From Candidatus Krumholzibacteriia bacterium (GTDB lineage: Bacteria > Krumholzibacteriota > Krumholzibacteriia > LZORAL124-64-63): 8,182 nt of DNA. Under the pieces are notes generated by a model. The model ran no database searches. It saw only the letters and a list, made by a program, of their open reading frames with translations, and had not been told where the DNA came from. Both the position numbers and the translations under genes were made by a program. Where the stretch lies: NCBI GenBank assembly GCA_028718575.1, contig JAQULN010000111.1:1-8182 (forward strand), given 5' to 3'. This document shows positions 5,471 through 8,182 of the stretch, in pieces; the stretch's first letter is position 1, and each line of letters starts with the position of its first letter.

Positions 5471-7119
5471 TGGCCAAGCACATCTTCGTCACCGGCGGCG
5501 TCGTCTCGGCGCTGGGTAAGGGCATCGCGGCGGCCAGTCTCGGCAATCTGCTGACCGCGCGGGGTCTGAAGGTCGTGCTGCAGAAATTCGACCCGTACTT
5601 GAACGTCGATCCCGGGACGATGAGCCCCTACCAGCACGGTGAGGTCTACGTGCTGGACGACGGCGCCGAGTGCGACCTGGACCTCGGCCACTATGAGCGT
5701 TTCACCGATGTCACACTGACCCAGGACAACAATCTGACCGCCGGCAAGGTCTACGAGGCTGTTCTCTATAACGAACGTAAAGGCAAGTATTTGGGGCGCA
5801 CGGTGCAGGTAATTCCTCACGTGACGGACGAGATCAAGCGCCGCCTGCGGCTGCCGGCCGCCAAGGATTCGGCCGTCGACATCATCATCACGGAGATCGG
5901 CGGTACGGTCGGCGACATCGAATCCCTGCCGTTCCTCGAGGCGATTCGGCAGTTGCGGTTGGAATCGCCGCAGGCCGACACCTGCTCGGTCCACTTGACG
6001 CTGGTGCCGTATATCGAGGCCGCCGGCGAGATCAAGACCAAACCGACCCAACATTCGGTGGCCGAGCTGCGCTCGATCGGCATCCAACCCGATTTCTTGA
6101 TCTGTCGCGCCCGCCAGCGCATCGGCGATGACGCGCGGCGCAAAATCGCGCTCTTCTGCAATTTGCCGCCCGAGTTCGTCTTCGACGGCCAGGACGTGCG
6201 GTCGATCTACGAAGTGCCGCTGAACTACCATGCGCAGCGGATGGACGACCTGGTCTGCCAGCGGTTACAGATCGAAGCGCCGCGGGAAGCCGACCTGACG
6301 GACTGGGAGCGGATGACTCGAATCATCCTCGATCCGCCGGACCGCGTCCGCATTGCCATCGTGGGCAAGTACATCGAGCTGAAGGACGCCTACAAGAGCA
6401 TCAGCGAGAGCTTCGTCCACGCCGGCATTCCACATCATGTGGGCGTGGATCCGGTCTGGGTCGACAGCGAGAGCCTCGAAGGCCGCGATGTCGGCGAGCG
6501 CAAGTTCGCCGAGGTGTTTCGCGACTGCCACGGTGTGCTGGTGCCCGGCGGCTTCGGCGACCGCGGCATCCAGGGCAAGATCAACGCCGTCCGCCACGCG
6601 CGCGAACAAGGTCTGCCGTTCTTCGGGATTTGTCTGGGCATGCAATGCGCGGTCATCGACATCGGCCGCGATCTGGCGAGCCTGGACATGGCCAACAGCT
6701 CGGAATTCGACCCGGCGACGCCCCACCCGGTCATCCACTTGATGGAAGATCAACAGTACATCGAGATGATGGGGGGAACGATGCGTCTCGGCGCCTGGCC
6801 GTGCGTGATCGCTCCCGGCACGCTGGCTCACCGCTGCTACGGGCAGACCGAGATCAGCGAGCGCCATCGCCACCGGTATGAACTGAACAACGCCTACCGG
6901 GAGGCGCTGCAGCGGGCCGGCCTGGTCTTTTCCGGGACTTCGCCCGACGGCTGCCTGGTGGAGATCATGGAACTGGCGGGGCATCCGTTTTTCCTGGCGG
7001 TGCAGTTCCATCCCGAACTGAAATCGCGGCCCGATCGGCCGCACCCGCTATTCCGCGGTTTCGTGGGCGCGGCCGTCGAACACCAGCGAGCGGCCCGCGC
7101 GCCGCAGCAGCAAGCTTGA
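5470..7119 (+). CDS. pyrG: CTP synthase (glutamine-hydrolysing)
   Basis: Encodes 549 residues (E. coli 545). It converts UTP to CTP using ATP and ammonia from glutamine. The N-terminal synthetase domain (about 1-265) has the P-loop-like GGVVSALGKGI with K17, then DPYLNVDPGTMSP, DLDLGHYERF (D71) and TEIGGTVGDIESLPF (E142). The C-terminal class I glutamine amidotransferase domain (about 295-540) has PGGFGDRGIQGK, the nucleophile elbow GICLGMQ (C388) and QFHPE completing the triad (H514, E516). All catalytic residues are present. ATG 5470 is preferred over the in-frame TTG at 5467: AAGGA (5458-5462) is 7 nt before it and it overlaps the kdsB stop as TGATG. It lies between kdsB and kdsA, so it can supply CTP for CMP-Kdo as well as for RNA and phospholipids. 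A 30-bp gap separates it from kdsA. Confidence 0.98.
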   Translation: MAKHIFVTGGVVSALGKGIAAASLGNLLTARGLKVVLQKFDPYLNVDPGTMSPYQHGEVYVLDDGAECDLDLGHYERFTDVTLTQDNNLTAGKVYEAVLYNERKGKYLGRTVQVIPHVTDEIKRRLRLPAAKDSAVDIIITEIGGTVGDIESLPFLEAIRQLRLESPQADTCSVHLTLVPYIEAAGEIKTKPTQHSVAELRSIGIQPDFLICRARQRIGDDARRKIALFCNLPPEFVFDGQDVRSIYEVPLNYHAQRMDDLVCQRLQIEAPREADLTDWERMTRIILDPPDRVRIAIVGKYIELKDAYKSISESFVHAGIPHHVGVDPVWVDSESLEGRDVGERKFAEVFRDCHGVLVPGGFGDRGIQGKINAVRHAREQGLPFFGICLGMQCAVIDIGRDLASLDMANSSEFDPATPHPVIHLMEDQQYIEMMGGTMRLGAWPCVIAPGTLAHRCYGQTEISERHRHRYELNNAYREALQRAGLVFSGTSPDGCLVEIMELAGHPFFLAVQFHPELKSRPDRPHPLFRGFVGAAVEHQRAARAPQQQA

Positions 7120-7149
7120 TCCGCGGCCGGACCGACCAAGGAGGCTGAC

Positions 7150-7986
7150 ATGCCCGTCGCCGCACCGGTGACCATTGCCGACGTTTTAGTCGGTCGCGGG
7201 CAGCCGCTCTTTGTCATCGCCGGGCCCTGCGTGCTTGAAGATCCCGCCGAAATGCTCGCCACGGCAGCGCACCTGGCCGCCGTCTGCCGTCGGCTGGGTC
7301 TCGGCTATTGCTTCAAATCGAGCTACCGCAAAGACAACCGCACCAGCGGCACCAGTGATCGCGGGCCCGGTGCGGACGCAGGTCTCGCCCTGCTGGCGCG
7401 CATTCGCCGTGAGACGGGCGTGCCGGTGCTGACCGACGTCCATGCGCCAGCGGAATGCGCCCCGGCTGCGGCGGTCGTCGACGTGCTGCAGATCCCCGCC
7501 TTTCTCTGCCGCCAGAGTTCGCTGCTGGAGGCAGCCGGCCGCACCGGGCGCGCGGTCAATATCAAAAAGGGGCAGTTCGTCGCGGCCGAGGACATGGCGC
7601 ACGCCGTGGCCAAGGTCGCGGCGGCGGGCGGCGAGCGCATCCTGCTCTGCGAGCGCGGCAGTTTCTTCGGCTACCGCGATCTGGTCGTGGATTTCCGCTC
7701 GATCAAGCGCATGCGCGACCTCGGTCGACCCGTGGTCTTCGATGCCACGCACTCCGTGCAGACGCCGGGTTCGACGGGCGCGGCGACCGGGGGCGTGCCC
7801 GAGATGATTCCACTGCTCGCGCGCTGCGGCGTGACGGCCGGGGCCGACGCCGTGTTCCTCGAAGTGCATCCGGAACCCGTCCGCGCCCGGTGCGATGCCG
7901 CGAGCCAGTTGCCGCTCGAGCATTTCGAACCGCTGGTGCGGCAGCTTGCGCGCCTGCGCGAATTGCACAACCAGGAGGAAACCTGA
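7150..7986 (+). CDS. kdsA: 3-deoxy-8-phosphooctulonate synthase (Kdo-8-P synthase), metal-dependent type
   Basis: Encodes 278 residues. It condenses phosphoenolpyruvate with arabinose 5-phosphate to Kdo-8-phosphate in the cytoplasm, the first committed step of Kdo synthesis. Seen motifs: AGPCVLED (24-31), FKSSYRKDNRTS (55-66), RGPG (71-74), LTDVH (94-98), IPAFLCRQ (115-122), NIKKGQF (137-143), ERGSFFGY (168-175), DATHSVQTPG (198-207) and LEVHPEP (237-243). C27, H201, E238 and D249 match the metal ligands of the Aquifex enzyme, and the intervals between them (174, 37, 11) equal my recollection of Aquifex C11, H185, E222, D233. The metal-free E. coli type has Asn in place of the Cys. SYRKDNR departs slightly from the common SFDKANR. 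A strong AAGGAGG (7138-7144) precedes the ATG. The TGA overlaps the kdsC ATG by one base. Confidence 0.97.
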   Translation: MPVAAPVTIADVLVGRGQPLFVIAGPCVLEDPAEMLATAAHLAAVCRRLGLGYCFKSSYRKDNRTSGTSDRGPGADAGLALLARIRRETGVPVLTDVHAPAECAPAAAVVDVLQIPAFLCRQSSLLEAAGRTGRAVNIKKGQFVAAEDMAHAVAKVAAAGGERILLCERGSFFGYRDLVVDFRSIKRMRDLGRPVVFDATHSVQTPGSTGAATGGVPEMIPLLARCGVTAGADAVFLEVHPEPVRARCDAASQLPLEHFEPLVRQLARLRELHNQEET

Positions 7987-8182
7987 TGAGCCGGGGCCGG
8001 TTGCTGTCCGCTGCCGCGCGCGAGCGCCGCGCGGTGCAGGCGCGCGTCGGGCGCGTGCTGACCGAGCGTCTGGCCGCGGTTTCCTTGCTCGTCGTCGACT
8101 GCGACGGCATCTTGACCGACGGCTCGCTGTACTACGGTCCCGACGGCGAAGCACTCAAGGTCTTCGACGCCCGCGACGGGCT
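7986..8182 (+). CDS. kdsC: Kdo-8-phosphate phosphatase, N-terminal part (cut by window edge)
   Basis: Only the first 65 codons are in the window. The product is a HAD-superfamily phosphatase that releases inorganic phosphate from Kdo-8-phosphate to give Kdo, the substrate of KdsB. The HAD motif I and KdsC signature are clear: VDCDGILTDG (37-46), with D38 as nucleophile and D40 as acid/base, then LYYGPDGE (48-55) and KVFDARDG (58-65). These match the KdsC pattern DxDGxLTDGxLYY...GExxKxFxxRDG. The first 30 or so residues are basic and helical, similar to other KdsC N-termini. AGGAGG (7973-7978) lies 7 nt before the ATG, inside the end of kdsA, and the genes overlap as TGATG, implying translational coupling. 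The C-terminal half cannot be assessed. Confidence 0.93.
   Translation, partial: MSRGRLLSAAARERRAVQARVGRVLTERLAAVSLLVVDCDGILTDGSLYYGPDGEALKVFDARDG

Noticed and set aside
5230..6231. Minus-strand open frame (333 codons) opposite the kdsB end and pyrG start
   Set aside because: It is antisense to highly conserved pyrG sequence, and no ribosome site or protein motif supports it.
7186..8154. Minus-strand open frame (322 codons) opposite kdsA and kdsC
   Set aside because: It spans two convincing overlapping plus-strand genes, and its composition is that of antisense GC-rich DNA.

Overview
GC-rich bacterial chromosomal DNA, densely coding, with mostly housekeeping genes. Three genes of Kdo (3-deoxy-D-manno-octulosonate) synthesis, kdsB, kdsA and kdsC, point to a Gram-negative, lipopolysaccharide-making organism. 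The GC bias and the gene order rplU-rpmA / kdsB-pyrG-kdsA-kdsC would fit a deltaproteobacterial-type lineage or one of the GC-rich uncultured phyla, but I cannot fix the taxon from this window. I see no mobile element, CRISPR array, rRNA or tRNA.

Layout. (1) 1-40: last codons of an upstream plus-strand gene, followed by a strong hairpin (60-96). (2) 126-2708, plus: a large polytopic membrane protein with a complete pair of UbiA-type prenyltransferase aspartate motifs and a C-terminal array of about four TPR repeats. This is the least ordinary gene here. (3) 2743-3681, minus: thioredoxin reductase trxB, convergent with (2) across a 34-bp gap holding a GC-rich hairpin. (4) 3682-3963: a 282-bp divergent regulatory region with a candidate trxB promoter, two adjoining hairpins, a candidate rplU promoter and a leader hairpin just before rplU. 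(5) 3964-4570, plus: rplU and rpmA (ribosomal proteins L21 and L27), closed by a textbook intrinsic terminator. (6) 4682-8182, plus: a tight kdsB-pyrG-kdsA-kdsC cluster, with kdsC cut by the window edge.

How the genes work together. KdsA makes Kdo-8-phosphate, KdsC removes the phosphate, and KdsB activates Kdo with CTP to CMP-Kdo for transfer to lipid A. PyrG makes the CTP that KdsB uses, so its place inside the cluster is metabolically coherent. kdsB/pyrG and kdsA/kdsC each overlap by one base (TGATG), suggesting translational coupling. By its metal-ligand residues and their spacing, KdsA is the metal-dependent (Aquifex-like) type.

I did not find a convincing new multi-gene system. The best leads are the UbiA-TPR fusion with its extra N-terminal membrane region, and the structured trxB-rplU intergenic region, including a possible L21 leader element.
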